Below, one piece after another: positions 37,179 to 47,851 of a stretch of DNA of 64,000 nucleotides (its first letter is position 1; every line of letters begins with the position of its first letter). The stretch is taken from positions 96,969 to 160,968 of the forward strand of contig NZ_FOND01000013.1 in the NCBI RefSeq assembly GCF_900112815.1. Reading direction: 5' to 3'. The DNA is from Blastococcus tunisiensis. GTDB lineage: Bacteria; Actinomycetota; Actinomycetes; Mycobacteriales; Geodermatophilaceae. The notes below the pieces were generated by a model. The model saw only the letters and a program-made list of their open reading frames with translations. It searched no databases and had not been told where the DNA came from. The translations under genes and the position numbers were made by a program.

Positions 37179-37357
37179 GGGACCGCCCCCGCGTCTCGAG
37201 ACCATCGTGCTGACCACGCAGGGCCGATCGTCGCGCAGTTCCGACCGCGGCTCACCGGCATCGACGCGACGTCACGGAACCGTCATCGGACCGCGCGGTA
37301 CTGGAGCTGCCCGGGACCGGTTGCGCCCGTTCCGGCACGGGACCGGGCCCGGCTGCC

Positions 37358-37363
37358 TACTGT
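37358..37363 (+). promoter_or_regulatory. -10 box of a leaderless promoter for the PAS/SpoIIE gene
   Basis: TACTGT ends 7 nt before the GTG at 37371. No ribosome-binding site is present between them. Confidence 0.45.
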
Positions 37364-37370
37364 CCTCCTC

Positions 37371-38554
37371 GTGCCTGAACCCAGCGGAGCGGAACCCAGT
37401 CGGCTCGAGGTGATCGCGGCCCAGCTGGACGCGGTCATCGACAGCGCGCCTCTCGGCATCGGACTGTTCGACGAGGAGGTCCGGCACGTGCGGGTCAACC
37501 CGGTGCTCGAGGACATGAACGGCCTTCCGGCCGGGGAGCTGCTGGGCCGGACGCCGGCCGAGCTGCATCCCGGGATCGGTGACGAGGCCGAGGTGCTCTA
37601 CCGCGAGGTGCTGCGCTCCGGCCGGCCGCGGCGGGACGTCCTGATGACCGGCGCGGTGGGCAGCCGGCCGGGGGACGTCCGCCACTGGAACGCGAGTTTC
37701 TTCCCCGTGTCGCACGACGGTCAGGTCATCGGGTTGTGCGTGGTCGTGGACGACGTGACCACCGAGCACCGTCTCGCCGAGGCACTCGCCGCGTCGGAGG
37801 AGCGCCACCGCCGGCTCGCCGAGGACCTGCAGACCAGCCTCCTGCCGCCCGACGTGCCGCAACCCCGAGGGGCGGAGCTGGCGGCCGCGTACCGGCCGGG
37901 CGGGACGGTGGCCACCGTCGGCGGGGACTTCTACGACCTCGTCGAGATCGACGACTCCTCCTGGCTGCTGGTCATCGGCGACGTCGAGGGCAGCGGGCCG
38001 GTCGCCGCCTCGATCACCGCCGCCGTCCGCTACGCCGTCCGGGCAGCGGCCATGCACACGTCCGACCCCGCGGACGTGCTGCGCACGGCCAACGCCGTCC
38101 TGGTCCGGCAGGGCACGCCGAACGGTACGTGCACGGTCGCCTGCGTCCTCGCGCGACGGGTCGGGGACCGGATCGACCTGCGCGCCGCCTCCGCCGGCCA
38201 CCCGCTCCCGCTGGTCGTCCGCGGGGACACCGGAGCCGTCGAGGAGGTGGGCACGCCCGGTGCGCTGCTGGGCAGCCTGCCGGAGATCCAGCTGCCGGTG
38301 GCGGACACGACGCTCACGCCCGGCGACCTCCTGGTCCTCTACACCGACGGGATCACCGAGGCGCGCTACCGGACCGGTGAGGGCGGCCTCGCGCTGTTCG
38401 GCGAGGAACGGCTGCGGTCGCTGCTCGCCGCGGCGCCGGAGCCGGTGCCGCGGACGTCGCCACGATGCTGGAGACGGCGGTCATGCAGTTCCAGTCCGGC
38501 CGCCCGGCCGACGACCTCGCCGTCCTCGTGCTCCGTGCCACCGGGGAGGGCTGA
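37371..38554 (+). pseudogene. PAS-SpoIIE (PP2C) phosphatase with a -1 frameshift near its end
   Basis: The gene encodes a PAS domain (about 10-130; DSAPLGIGLFDEEVRHVRVN) followed by a PP2C/SpoIIE phosphatase (about 150-395) with LQTSLLPPDVP, VGGDFYDL, VIGDVEGSG and LYTDGITEA, as in RsbU-like regulators of anti-sigma systems. The frame breaks near 38444-38450: the expected C-terminus (DVATMLETAVMQF, ADDLAVLVL) continues in another frame to TGA 38554. One missing base explains it; it could be a sequencing error or a real mutation. About 36 residues, including the last metal-binding Asp segment, are affected. Confidence 0.75.
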
Positions 38555-38618
38555 GCCCGTCGGCCGACACGGGCCGGGCCGCGCCGGTGCGGACGCGGGC
38601 GGACCGGCCGCGTCCGGA

Positions 38619-39728
38619 TCAGCGGAGCCGGACCGGCCCCGCGCCGATCGGCGTCCGGAAGAGGACGTACGGCTGTCGCCGCTCGTCCACTCCCCCGCGG
38701 TACCTGTCCTGCCGGTACAGCTGGTTGGCCGTGACGTAGAGGAAGCCGTCCGCGGCGACCGACATCGTGTCCGGCCACAGCAGGCGCGGGTCGTGGACCA
38801 CGGTCTGCCAACTCCCGTCCGGCAGGCGGCGGTGGATCGCGTCGTGCTCCCCGTCGGTGACGTAGAGCCGGCCCCGGTCGTCGGTCTCCAGGCCGTCGCT
38901 GATGCAGCCCTTGTCGCCCTCGTCCTGAACGGTGGCGGCGACGGCCTCGTCGTCCTGCGCGCGGTCGGCGAGCGCGTCGACCGACGCGCTGTACCAGCGC
39001 CGCCCGGCGAGGGGGCAGTAGTACAGCCGGCTCCCGTCGGCGGCGATCGCGATGCCGTCGGCGCCCATCCTGACCGGGGAGATCTCCCCGTCGGGCGAGC
39101 GCTCCACGAACTCGACGCCTTCGACCACCATCCGCAGGTCGGGCGGGACCGTCGCCTTGGTGGTCGGGTGCTCGTGCAGCCGGCGCCACGACTCCCCCGA
39201 CGCCAGGTCGACGACGACGATCCCGTTCGGCCCCTGGTCGGAGGAGTCGGTGATGAACGCGACCCCGCCGTCCCCCCGTCGCAGGTCGAACCGGACGTCG
39301 TTGAGGTAGGTCGTCGGCAACGCCACGTCGGCCGGGAACAGGATCGTCGCGACCACCTCGTCGGTGGTCAGGTCGACGCAGACCAGCTTGGGGCCGCCGT
39401 GCTCGGTCGGCCGGAACATCGGGCTGCCGGTGTCGAGGATCCACAGCCGGTCGGCCGGGTCGACGACGACGCTCTGCACCGACACCAGCCGCTCGGGGTC
39501 GGCGTCGGAGCGGTTGTCGTTGAGCTCCTGCGACGGGTAGGCGACCTCCCGGCCGTCCCGCAGCTCGGCCACCGTGAACCCGACGTCGTCGCCCCACTTC
39601 GGATAGCAGACGAAGACCCGCCCGCCGTGCGACACGGTCACGCCGGTGGGCATGGCACGGTTGAACTGGTGGACCACCTCCAGGTCGCCCACCGTCTCGT
39701 CGACGGCCAGCCGGAGCGCCGCCGTCAC
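38619..39728 (-). CDS. Yellow/major royal jelly-like beta-propeller protein
   Basis: The 369-residue protein resembles the Yellow/MRJP and SMP-30-like beta-propeller group: VVVDPADRLWILDTG (about 100), FITDSSDQGPNGIVVVDL (about 165), DGIAIAADGSRLYYCPL (about 225) and RGRLYVTDGEHDAIH (about 300). There is no signal peptide. Its GTG overlaps the stop of the hemerythrin/hydrolase gene (GTGA), so the two are coupled. Lactonase-like activity is possible but not shown. Confidence 0.78.
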   Translation of the reverse strand: MTAALRLAVDETVGDLEVVHQFNRAMPTGVTVSHGGRVFVCYPKWGDDVGFTVAELRDGREVAYPSQELNDNRSDADPERLVSVQSVVVDPADRLWILDTGSPMFRPTEHGGPKLVCVDLTTDEVVATILFPADVALPTTYLNDVRFDLRRGDGGVAFITDSSDQGPNGIVVVDLASGESWRRLHEHPTTKATVPPDLRMVVEGVEFVERSPDGEISPVRMGADGIAIAADGSRLYYCPLAGRRWYSASVDALADRAQDDEAVAATVQDEGDKGCISDGLETDDRGRLYVTDGEHDAIHRRLPDGSWQTVVHDPRLLWPDTMSVAADGFLYVTANQLYRQDRYRGGVDERRQPYVLFRTPIGAGPVRLR

Positions 39729-41320
39729 CGGGACGAACCGCCCACCGGTGCCGCGCCGACCGTGGTCGGCACGGCCCCGAACGCGCGGGTGAAGTGCGCG
39801 GCCGCCTCCTGCTGGGCCTGCTCCGCCTCGTCGAGGACGGCGGCGGCACCGAAGAACTCGTGCATGACGCCGTCGTAGTGGCGGTGCGTGGTCTCGACGC
39901 CGGCGGCGGCGAGGTCGTCGGCGAACTGCTGCCCCTGGCTGCGCAGCGGATCGCGTTCCGCGGTGACGACCAGGGTGGGCGGCATCGACGCCAGCTGGTC
40001 GCGCGACCAGCCGAGCAGGTCCACCCGCGGATCCTCGGCACCGCCCGGGACGCCCTCGAAGGCGTGCATCGCCATCCAGCTGATCAGTGCGCGGTTGGCC
40101 GGCCGGGCATCGGCCGCGTCCTCCATGGACTCGCCGAACTGCTGCCCGGTCGTGAGCGGGTAGACGCACACGGCCGCAGCCGGCAGCGGTTCCGCTGCCC
40201 GCACCAGCTGCAGCACGGTGGCCGCGGTCATCGTGCCGCCGACCGATTCACCGCCGATGCCGATCCGGAGCGGGTCGCCACCGATCTGGGGGGCGTGCTG
40301 CACGACCCAGCGGTACGCGGCGAGGACGTCGTCGTGCGCGGCGGGGAACACCGCCTCGGGCGCCCTGCGGTACTCGGGACTGACCACCATCGCGCCGGTC
40401 TTGTTGGCCAGGCCGCGGCAGGAGGCGTCGTAGGTGTCGATGTCGAAGAGCACCCACCCGCCACCGTGGATCCACATGATCACGGGGAGCGGTTCGGAGC
40501 CCGCCTCGAGCGGCCGGTAGACCCGCATCCGCATCTGCCCGCCGGCGGCGTCGGGGACGACGATGTCCTCCACCGAACCGACCTCCTCGGGGCCGTCGAT
40601 GCCCCGGTCGGCCATCACCTTCCGGACCGCGTCGTCGGGACCGGGCTGCCTGCGCGCCTGGTCGGGTTCGAGGATCTCGAAGGGCAGCGGGCCCAGCGCG
40701 GAGTGCGCATCGACGACGGCCTGCGCCTGGGGCGTGAGCAGGCCGGAGGCGTCGGTGGCCATCTCCTTCTGCTTGCCGGACAGCAGGTCGCGGACGTGGT
40801 CCAGGGGTTTGGCGAGCATGCCGGCGACCCGCTCGGCGATGCCCTCGTCGGGGGCGTGCGGGTGCGGCCGGGTGGGCGCCATGCGCTTGGCGGCCAGGAA
40901 CTCCCGGCCCAGCCGCGCCATGCGCCCGGCGCCGGCCTTCTCCCGGAACTCCGGCAGCTCGTCCTGCTCCTCGTCGTCCACGTGGTGGCGGACGACGCCG
41001 ATCAGGTTCTGGAGCGCCTCCTCGAACTCGTCCTCACCGGGTTCGGTCCGGCCGAGGGTCACCAGCAGCTCCTTGATCTGCTGGTGCTCGTGCTCGGCGT
41101 CGTCGTGCTCGTCGGTCATCCCGATCTCCGGCCAGATCGGGTACAGCACGGTCTCCTCCGCGAAGGCGTGCAGCGCGAGCTGGAAGGAGATCTGGTCCAC
41201 GAGCACCCGCCGGTTCCCTCGCCCGGCCTCGAGGTGCTGGAACTGGCGGTCGACGGCGGCGTGGTCGTCGGCGATCAGGTGGTCGATGTCGCCGGGCTGG
41301 GTCGGGTAGGACAAGGCCAT
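39725..41320 (-). CDS. Fusion of hemerythrin domain and alpha/beta hydrolase (HSL-type esterase)
   Basis: The 531-residue protein has an N-terminal hemerythrin-like four-helix domain (about 10-150) with His/Glu iron ligands in DHAAVDRQFQHLE, HAFAEETVLYPIW, EHEHQQIKELL and RHHVDDEEQDELP. A C-terminal alpha/beta hydrolase-3 domain (about 230-515) has HGGGW, nucleophile motif GESVGG, a PLRSQG segment after the Asp, and a final His in DGVMHEFF. The ATG at 41320 has AGGAGGG 4 nt upstream. The coding frame is unbroken. Confidence 0.85.
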   Translation of the reverse strand: MALSYPTQPGDIDHLIADDHAAVDRQFQHLEAGRGNRRVLVDQISFQLALHAFAEETVLYPIWPEIGMTDEHDDAEHEHQQIKELLVTLGRTEPGEDEFEEALQNLIGVVRHHVDDEEQDELPEFREKAGAGRMARLGREFLAAKRMAPTRPHPHAPDEGIAERVAGMLAKPLDHVRDLLSGKQKEMATDASGLLTPQAQAVVDAHSALGPLPFEILEPDQARRQPGPDDAVRKVMADRGIDGPEEVGSVEDIVVPDAAGGQMRMRVYRPLEAGSEPLPVIMWIHGGGWVLFDIDTYDASCRGLANKTGAMVVSPEYRRAPEAVFPAAHDDVLAAYRWVVQHAPQIGGDPLRIGIGGESVGGTMTAATVLQLVRAAEPLPAAAVCVYPLTTGQQFGESMEDAADARPANRALISWMAMHAFEGVPGGAEDPRVDLLGWSRDQLASMPPTLVVTAERDPLRSQGQQFADDLAAAGVETTHRHYDGVMHEFFGAAAVLDEAEQAQQEAAAHFTRAFGAVPTTVGAAPVGGSSR

Positions 41321-41576
41321 GGGGCCCTCCTGGGCGAGAGGAGGTGGAGCGCCTGGGTTCGACGGTCCTCGCGCCCTACCCGGCGCCCTCGGAGGTACAC
41401 CCGCCGCCGCCGCGTCACCGCGCTCCGGCCGGTCCGCCCGCGGGACACCCCCGCGCGGGCCGCGTAGGTGCCGTGGGCAGGGGTAGGAGGCGGTCCTGCC
41501 CCGCCGGCGAGCACGTCGGAGGAGGGCGGCGAGCGCTCCAGAGACGTCCGGGCGACTCGTGGACGAGAGGACCAGC

Positions 41577-42791
41577 ATGAAGGCAGTCGTGTGGCACGGC
41601 GTCGGCGACATCCGGCTCGACGACGTCCCCGACCCCACCATCCAGGACCCGACCGACGCGATCGTCGAGATCACCGCGAGCGCCATCTGCGGCACCGACC
41701 TGCACTTCGTGCGCGGCACGATGGCGGGCATGGTCGAGGGCACGATCCTCGGCCACGAGGCGCTCGGCGTCGTGCGCGAGGTCGGACCCGGCGTCCGCAA
41801 CCTCCGCACCGGCGACCGCGTGGTGGTCCCGTCCACCGTCGCCTGCGGCACCTGTTCCTACTGCCGGGCCGGCTACTACGCCCAGTGCGACAACGCCAAC
41901 CCCAACGGGCCCGCGGCCGGCACCTGCTTCTTCGGCGGCCCGCAGACCACCGGGCCGGTCGACGGTCTGCAGGCCCAGTACGCCCGCATCCCGTTCGCCA
42001 ACGTCGGCCCGGTCTGGCTGCCGGAGGAGGTCGGCGACGACGCGGCGATCATGCTCTCCGACATCTACCCCACGGCATGGTTCGGCGCCCGGCTGGCCGA
42101 GGTGGGCGACGGGGACACCGTGCTCGTGCTCGGCGCCGGACCGGTCGGCCAGTTCGCCGTCACCAGCGCCTTCCAGCAGGGCGCCGGGCGGGTCCTCGTC
42201 GTCGACGGCATCCCGAGCCGGCTGGACCAGGCCCGTTCCCGCGGCGCCGAAGCCATCGACTTCAACGCCGAGGACCCGGTCGCCGTCGTCCAGGAGCTGA
42301 CCGGCGGGATCGGCGTCGACCGGGTGATCGACGCGGTCGGCGTCGACGCGCAGCGGCCGAAGAGCGGACCGGCCGCCGAGGCCGCGCAGGAGCAGGCCGA
42401 CCAGTTCGAGCAGGAGCGCTCCCAGGTGGCTCCCGAGCAGGACCCGCACGGGCACACGTGGGTACCGGGTGATGCGCCGAGCCAGTCGTTGCAGTGGGCG
42501 GTCCAGGCCGTCGCCAAGGCCGGGAGCATCGGCATCATCGGCGTCTACCCGCCGCAGATGACCAGCTTCCCGACCGGCGCGGCGATGAACAAGAACCTGA
42601 CCGTGAAGATGGGCAACTGCAACCACCGGCGCTACATCCCGCACCTGCTGGAGCTGGTGCGCACCGGCGCGATCGACCCGTCCACGGTGCTGACCCAGGT
42701 CGACGACATGCCGTCGGTCCTCGAGGCCTACGAGACCTTCGACCAGCGGCAGACCGGCTGGACCAAGGTCGCCCTCGACCCCTCGCCCTGA
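41577..42791 (+). CDS. Zinc-dependent alcohol dehydrogenase, class III-like
   Basis: The 404-residue medium-chain dehydrogenase has catalytic-zinc residues in CGTDLH (about 39) and GHEALG (about 62), a structural-zinc loop CGTCSYCRAGYYAQC, and Rossmann motif GAGPVGQFA (about 188). An insertion around 255-290 rich in Gln/Glu (AAQEQADQFEQERSQVAPEQ) is typical of the formaldehyde-dehydrogenase-like subgroup. The substrate is unknown. The ATG at 41577 is preceded by GAGGACC. Confidence 0.88.
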   Translation: MKAVVWHGVGDIRLDDVPDPTIQDPTDAIVEITASAICGTDLHFVRGTMAGMVEGTILGHEALGVVREVGPGVRNLRTGDRVVVPSTVACGTCSYCRAGYYAQCDNANPNGPAAGTCFFGGPQTTGPVDGLQAQYARIPFANVGPVWLPEEVGDDAAIMLSDIYPTAWFGARLAEVGDGDTVLVLGAGPVGQFAVTSAFQQGAGRVLVVDGIPSRLDQARSRGAEAIDFNAEDPVAVVQELTGGIGVDRVIDAVGVDAQRPKSGPAAEAAQEQADQFEQERSQVAPEQDPHGHTWVPGDAPSQSLQWAVQAVAKAGSIGIIGVYPPQMTSFPTGAAMNKNLTVKMGNCNHRRYIPHLLELVRTGAIDPSTVLTQVDDMPSVLEAYETFDQRQTGWTKVALDPSP

Positions 42792-42845
42792 CCCCCACCA
42801 CCCACCGACGACGCGGCCGTCCGCGTGCCGCACGAGGAGGTACCC

Positions 42846-43007
42846 ATGGCCGCCCATGCGGGCGAGAAGGCGCAGAAGACCGGCGACTTCTACTGCGCCC
42901 ACTGCAGCGAGAAGGTGCACGTGACGCAGGGCGACGAGATCCCACCGTGCCCGAACGGTCACAAGACGTTCGAGACCCACCGGAACGAGCCGGGCACCAA
43001 GAGCTGA
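42846..43007 (+). CDS. Small zinc-ribbon protein
   Basis: The 53-residue protein has YCAHCSEKVHV followed by PPCPNGHKTF, a four-ligand zinc ribbon. GAGGAGG 5 nt before the ATG at 42846 supports it. It lies 55 bp after the alcohol dehydrogenase gene and may be co-transcribed. Its function is unknown. Confidence 0.75.
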   Translation: MAAHAGEKAQKTGDFYCAHCSEKVHVTQGDEIPPCPNGHKTFETHRNEPGTKS

Positions 43008-43108
43008 CCCGGACCTGGGGGTGCCCTCTCGACAGGTGCACGACAGCGGGATGACAGCCGGCGGAGCGAGTGTCGGCCATCAGCTGTCGACACCGAGGGG
43101 TGAACCGG

Positions 43109-44179
43109 ATGTCCATCGACGAACGGAAGGTCGAGCAGTTCCTGGGGCAGGTGGTCGGTGATCTCGGCGCCACGGTCTCGACGGCCCTGGCGCACATCGG
43201 TGATCGTCTCGGTCTGTACCGGGCGATGGCCGGCGCCGGTCCGCTGACGCCGGCGGAGCTGGCCGCACGCACCGGCGTGCACGAGCGCTATCTCCAGGAG
43301 TGGCTGGCCAACCAGGCGGCCGGCGGGTACGTCGGCTACGAGCCCGCGCGCGGCACCTACGAGCTCCCGGCGGAGCACGCCCTGGTCCTCGTGGACGCGG
43401 GCAGCCCCGTCCTCCTGGCCCCCGGCTTCGCGCAGATGGCGGCGGTCTGGGCGGTCGAGGAGAGGCTCGAGGCGGCGTTCCGCTCGGGCGGCGGCGTCGG
43501 CTGGCACGAACAGGACCCGGGGCTCTTCGGATCGACGGAGGCGATCTTCGCACCCGCCTACCGGGCGCACCTCGTCGACAGCTGGATCCCCGCGCTCGAC
43601 GGAGTCCAGGCCAGGCTGCGGCAGGGCGGGCACGTCGCCGACGTCGGCTGCGGCCACGGTGCGTCGACGATCCTGCTCGCCGAGGCCTTCCCGACCGCCA
43701 CCTTCACCGGCTTCGACTACCACGACGCGTCCGTCGAGGTGGCCCGGCGGCGTGCTGCCGACGCCGGACTCGGGGACGGCGGCCGGATCGGTTTCGAGGT
43801 CGCCGACGCCGGCGGCTACCCGGCCCCCGAGGGGGGCTACGACCTGATCTGCTTCTTCGACGCGCTGCACGACTTCGGCGACGCGGTGGGCGCCGCCGCC
43901 CACGCGCGGGAGTCCCTCGCCGAGGACGGCACCGTGCTGCTCGTCGAGATCCGGTCCGGCGACCGGACCGAGGACAACCTGAACCCGCTGGGCCGGCTCG
44001 GCTACGGCATGTCCACCGTCGTCTGCGTGCCCAACGCGCTCGCCCAGGAGGGCCGCTACGCGCTGGGCGGACAGGCCGGAGCCGCGGCGATCGGGGAGAT
44101 CGTCGGGAAGGCCGGTTTCACCCGCTTCCGCACCGTCGCCGACGCCGCGATCCACCGGGTGTTCGAGGCCCGGCCGTAG
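43109..44179 (+). CDS. Class I SAM-dependent methyltransferase with N-terminal winged helix
   Basis: The 356-residue protein begins with a winged-helix segment (about 45-90; [20 protein letters not shown]), as in O-methyltransferase-like enzymes. The SAM-binding core follows with [17 protein letters not shown] (about 175) and [12 protein letters not shown] (about 250). The substrate is unknown. GAGGGGTG lies 9 nt before the ATG at 43109; an upstream frame from 43070 is less likely. Confidence 0.85.
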   Translation: MSIDERKVEQFLGQVVGDLGATVSTALAHIGDRLGLYRAMAGAGPLTPAELAARTGVHERYLQEWLANQAAGGYVGYEPARGTYELPAEHALVLVDAGSPVLLAPGFAQMAAVWAVEERLEAAFRSGGGVGWHEQDPGLFGSTEAIFAPAYRAHLVDSWIPALDGVQARLRQGGHVADVGCGHGASTILLAEAFPTATFTGFDYHDASVEVARRRAADAGLGDGGRIGFEVADAGGYPAPEGGYDLICFFDALHDFGDAVGAAAHARESLAEDGTVLLVEIRSGDRTEDNLNPLGRLGYGMSTVVCVPNALAQEGRYALGGQAGAAAIGEIVGKAGFTRFRTVADAAIHRVFEARP

Positions 44180-44286
44180 GCCCGGAGAGGAGTCCGGAAC
44201 CCACGTCGGAGGAGGGGACGCATCTCGAGGACCACGCCGAGGGCATCTCCTGCGGACGGTTCCTCACCGTCGTCCGGTCCGGAAGG

Positions 44287-47274
44287 CTAGGCCGGGACGC
44301 CGACCAGGAGGTCTCCGATCACCTCCCGCGCGAAGCCGACCGCGTCCTCGTCGCTCATGCACCGACCCCGCGCGTCGGCGGCCGCGAAGGCCTGCTCACC
44401 CAGGGTGCGGCGCAGCGCGGCGGCCGTGTGCCGCAGCCGCTCGGCGTCCCCGCCGAAGGGCGGGGCGCCGGTGGACGCGGTCCGCACCGCACCGTGGAGG
44501 ACCGCTGCGGCCTCGTGCGCTCCGGCGCGCTCGAACAGCACCAGGAGGTTGTGCACCGCGGTCCACAGGTGGACCCAGTCACCGCAGCGCCGCCAGGAGT
44601 CGATGATCTCCCGGAAGGAGGCGAGGGCCTCCTCGGGCGATCCGTGCCGCGCCTGCAGGGCGGCGACGGAGACCTGGGTCACCCCGACGACGAACCGGTT
44701 GCCGACGGACCGGGCGGTCTGGATGGCCTGGCGGAACGCCGCCAGCGCCACCTCCGGCGCGGCGTCCAGCCGGATCTCCCCCTCCAGATAGCTGAACCCC
44801 GCGCGCAGGGTCGGGGTGCCCGCCCTGCCGGCCACGCGCCACCCGGTGCCGAGCCGTTCGGCGGCGGCCTCGGCCCGCCCGCCGTAGGCGGCCGCGTGGA
44901 TGCGGTAGAGGTGTCCCAGCGCCTCGAAGTAGGGGTCCGCGGCCGAGGCGGCGCGGTCCTGGAGCTCCTGCCCGCGCCGCTCGGTGTCGTCCAGCCGGCC
45001 CTGGTAGAGGGCGACCTCCGCGAGCAGCTGGGTCGCACGCAGGACCAGACGTTCGTCCGTCGCCGCGGCGAGCACGCGGGCCCCGGCCTCCAGTGCCCGG
45101 TCGAGCGCGCCCCGCTGCATGTGGCCGACCGCTGCCGTGAGCAGCGCGGCCGGGAAGAAGGGGTGGGCCGACGCGCCCGGCAGCTCGAGCGCCCGCTCCG
45201 ACCACCCGTGCACCTCCGGCCGGAGCCGGTAGTAGCCGTAGTCGCACAGCAGCCCCGGCAACCGCAGCGCCACGTCCAGCTGCCCGGATGCGCAGGCCCG
45301 GTGCTGCGCGACGCGGATGTTCGCGAACTCCGTGTCGAGCAGCCGCACCCACCGTCCCTCGTCGGGACCGTGCAGGCCGTCGGCGGCCCGCACCGCCAGG
45401 GACGTGCAGTGCTCGGCGTGCCGGCGGGTCCAGGTGTCCAGCTCCCCCCGTTTCCCGAGGTGGGCCTCCCCGTGGGCGCGCAGGCTCTCCAGCAGGCGGT
45501 AGCGCGCGTTCCTCCCCGAGCGGTCGACGGAGACCAGGCAGTGGTCGACCAGCTCGGCCACCCGGTCGGCGACCGCGTCGGCGGGCACGGCGCCGCCGGC
45601 GCAGACACGGGCCGCCGCGTCGGCGGAGAACCCGCCGGCGAAGACCGCCAGGCGGTCGAACACCTGCCGTGCCGCCACGGGCAGCAGGTCGTAGGACCAG
45701 TCCAGGGCAGCCTGCAGGCTCCGGTGGCGGGGCGGACCGGTGCCGGGCCCCTCGGTCAGCAGGTCGAACCGGTGGTCGAGCCGGCCGGCGATGTCGGCCG
45801 GCGTCATCGAGCGTGTCCGCGCGGCCGCCAGCTCGATGGCCAGGGGCAGGCCGTCGAGCCGCCGGCAGATCTCGGCGACGGCGGCCCGGTCGGCGCCGGT
45901 CCACCGGACGGTCGGGTCGACCCGCTCCGCCCGGTCGCGGAACAGCTCCACCGCGCCGCCGTCCCCCGGCGCGAGGCCCAGCGGCCGGACCGGCCAGACC
46001 TGACCGGCAGCGAGGTCGAGGGGCTGGCGGCTGGTGGCCAGCACGTCGACCCCCGGGCAGCTCTCCAGGATCCGCTGCACCAGTCCGGAGGCACCGCGCC
46101 GCACGTGCTCGCAGTTGTCGAGCACGAGGAGCAGCCGCTGTCGGCGCAGGAGCTCGACCAGGCCGGCGAGGCTCCCCCGCCCGGACGGCAGCACCCCGAG
46201 CGCCGTCGACACCACCTCCGGGACCGCCTCCGGGGTGGCGGCACCCACCAGGTCGCACCACACCACGCCGTCGGCGTGGTCCCCGGCCGGCTCCCGCGCG
46301 ACGCGGCGGGCGAGTCGGCTCTTGCCCACCCCGCCGACCCCGGTGAGGACCACGACGCGCCGGGCCCGGAGCGCCTCCACGACGCCCCGGACGTCCGCCT
46401 CGCGGCCGATGGGCGTGGTCAGCTCCTCGGGGAGCGCGGGTCGTTCCGCCCGGTCGGCTCCCGACGCCGCGCCGTCCTCCGGGGAGACCGGCCACGGGAG
46501 GTGCTCGACCTGCTGCAGGATCCGCTGCTCCAGCGTCCGCAGGGCCGGCGAGGGCTCCACCCCGAGCTCGTCGACCAGCCTGCCGCGCAGCTCGCGGTAG
46601 GCGGCGAGCGCCTCCGCCTGCCGGCCGGATCGGTACAGCGCCACCATCTGCTGGCCGCGGAGCCGCTCCCGGAAGGGATGGCGGGTGATCGGCAGCTCCA
46701 GTTCGGCCACCACCTCGGGGGCGCGGCCCAGGCGCAGCATCGCGTCGGCGCGCAGCTCCCACGCCGTCGCGCGCAGCTCCTCCAGACGAGCCGCCTCGGC
46801 GATCGCCCGCTCGTGCTCGATCTCCGGCAGGGGCGTGCCCCGCCACAGGCGGAGGGCCGCCCGGGTGAGCTCGACCGCGGCCTCCGGTGTCGCGGCAGCG
46901 CGCGCCTCGCCGACCAGGCGCTCGAAGCGGCCGGCATCGACCATGTCGCCGTCGGCGAGCAGCGCGTAGCCCGGAGGGCGGGTGACCACCAGCTCTGCCG
47001 CCCGCTGCCCGCCGTGGTCGTGGAGCACCCTCCGCAGCCGGGAGACGTGCGTGTGGACGGCACCGGCCGGGTCATCCGGTGGGCGAGCGGCCCACAGGAT
47101 CTCGGCCAGCCGGTCCGAGGGCACGAGCACACCGACGTCCATCAGCAGGGCCGCCAGCAGGCTGCGCTGCTTGGGACTGCGCAGCGGCACCTCGCCGCCG
47201 CCGACCTCCAGGCGCAGCGGTCCGAGGATCCCGAACCGTGGCGCGGGTCCACCAGGACGCGGCTGCACGCTCAT
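44287..47274 (-). CDS. AfsR/SARP-like regulator with BTAD, NB-ARC ATPase and TPR-like repeats
   Basis: The 995-residue protein has a winged-helix DNA-binding domain (about 12-95; [15 protein letters not shown]), a bacterial transcriptional activation domain (about 100-245), an NB-ARC-type ATPase with Walker [12 protein letters not shown] (about 312) and [10 protein letters not shown], and a long helical TPR-like C-terminus (about 600-990). Such regulators activate secondary metabolism or stress genes. It is divergent from furA-katG with 154 bp between, but no direct link is shown. Confidence 0.9.
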   Translation of the reverse strand: MSVQPRPGGPAPRFGILGPLRLEVGGGEVPLRSPKQRSLLAALLMDVGVLVPSDRLAEILWAARPPDDPAGAVHTHVSRLRRVLHDHGGQRAAELVVTRPPGYALLADGDMVDAGRFERLVGEARAAATPEAAVELTRAALRLWRGTPLPEIEHERAIAEAARLEELRATAWELRADAMLRLGRAPEVVAELELPITRHPFRERLRGQQMVALYRSGRQAEALAAYRELRGRLVDELGVEPSPALRTLEQRILQQVEHLPWPVSPEDGAASGADRAERPALPEELTTPIGREADVRGVVEALRARRVVVLTGVGGVGKSRLARRVAREPAGDHADGVVWCDLVGAATPEAVPEVVSTALGVLPSGRGSLAGLVELLRRQRLLLVLDNCEHVRRGASGLVQRILESCPGVDVLATSRQPLDLAAGQVWPVRPLGLAPGDGGAVELFRDRAERVDPTVRWTGADRAAVAEICRRLDGLPLAIELAAARTRSMTPADIAGRLDHRFDLLTEGPGTGPPRHRSLQAALDWSYDLLPVAARQVFDRLAVFAGGFSADAAARVCAGGAVPADAVADRVAELVDHCLVSVDRSGRNARYRLLESLRAHGEAHLGKRGELDTWTRRHAEHCTSLAVRAADGLHGPDEGRWVRLLDTEFANIRVAQHRACASGQLDVALRLPGLLCDYGYYRLRPEVHGWSERALELPGASAHPFFPAALLTAAVGHMQRGALDRALEAGARVLAAATDERLVLRATQLLAEVALYQGRLDDTERRGQELQDRAASAADPYFEALGHLYRIHAAAYGGRAEAAAERLGTGWRVAGRAGTPTLRAGFSYLEGEIRLDAAPEVALAAFRQAIQTARSVGNRFVVGVTQVSVAALQARHGSPEEALASFREIIDSWRRCGDWVHLWTAVHNLLVLFERAGAHEAAAVLHGAVRTASTGAPPFGGDAERLRHTAAALRRTLGEQAFAAADARGRCMSDEDAVGFAREVIGDLLVGVPA

Positions 47275-47391
47275 CGCCCCGACGACCGTACCGGTCCTAC
47301 GTCGCTGCCGACGGCGGTGCGCGCGTCCCCCGTCGGCAGCGACCGAGTGCGGCGGGCGGGTCTCCGGCTGCCGATCGGGCGGCCGCCGTTT

Positions 47392-47422
47392 CTTGACTCT
47401 TTCAAGGGAAGCGCGCGAGGAT
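47392..47422 (+). promoter_or_regulatory. furA-katG promoter and Fur-box-like operator
   Basis: The inverted repeat CTTGA-CTCTT-TCAAG (47392-47406) overlaps a -35 box TTGACT (47393-47398). GAGGAT (47417-47422) follows after 18 nt and lies 6 nt before the GTG of furA, so the mRNA is probably leaderless. FurA autoregulation at this site is the expected mode. Confidence 0.75.
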
Positions 47423-47428
47423 GGGTCC

Positions 47429-47851
47429 GTGCCCGGCCCCACCGAACTCGAGCGGAACCTGCGTGCCGCGGGTCTGCGGGTCACCCGGCCCCGCCTGGCG
47501 GTGCTGGACGCCGTGCACGCGCACCCGCACCTCGACACCGAGGCGCTGATCGCTGCCGCGCGCACCCGCCTGGACGCGATCTCCCACCAGGCGGTCTACG
47601 ACGTCCTGCGGGTGCTCACCGACACCGGCCTCGTGCGCCGCATCCAGCCGCAGGGGTCGGCCGCCCGGTACGAGGCGCGCGTGGGCGACAACCACCACCA
47701 CCTGGTGTGCCGCGACTGCGGCGCCATCGTCGACGTCGACTGCGCCGTCGGCGAGGCACCGTGCCTCACCCCCTCCGACCACGCCGGCTTCACCGTCGAC
47801 GAGGCCGAGGTCGTCTTCTGGGGCCGGTGCCCCGGGTGCACGGCCGCCTGA
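47429..47851 (+). CDS. furA: Fur-family peroxide-responsive repressor FurA
   Basis: The 140-residue Fur-family protein has a winged helix (about 10-80; [24 protein letters not shown]), the metal-site [16 protein letters not shown] (about 89) and a C-terminal CPGC, so two CxxC zinc-binding pairs are present. Immediately upstream of katG, it should be the oxidant-sensing repressor of this operon, as in mycobacteria and Streptomyces. Confidence 0.92.
   Translation: MPGPTELERNLRAAGLRVTRPRLAVLDAVHAHPHLDTEALIAAARTRLDAISHQAVYDVLRVLTDTGLVRRIQPQGSAARYEARVGDNHHHLVCRDCGAIVDVDCAVGEAPCLTPSDHAGFTVDEAEVVFWGRCPGCTAA

Noticed and set aside
38555..39878. Read-through of the PAS-SpoIIE frame into a 1,118-residue protein
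   Set aside because: After about 38447 the translation loses all family similarity and lies antisense to the Yellow-like gene; the proper C-terminus is in another frame.
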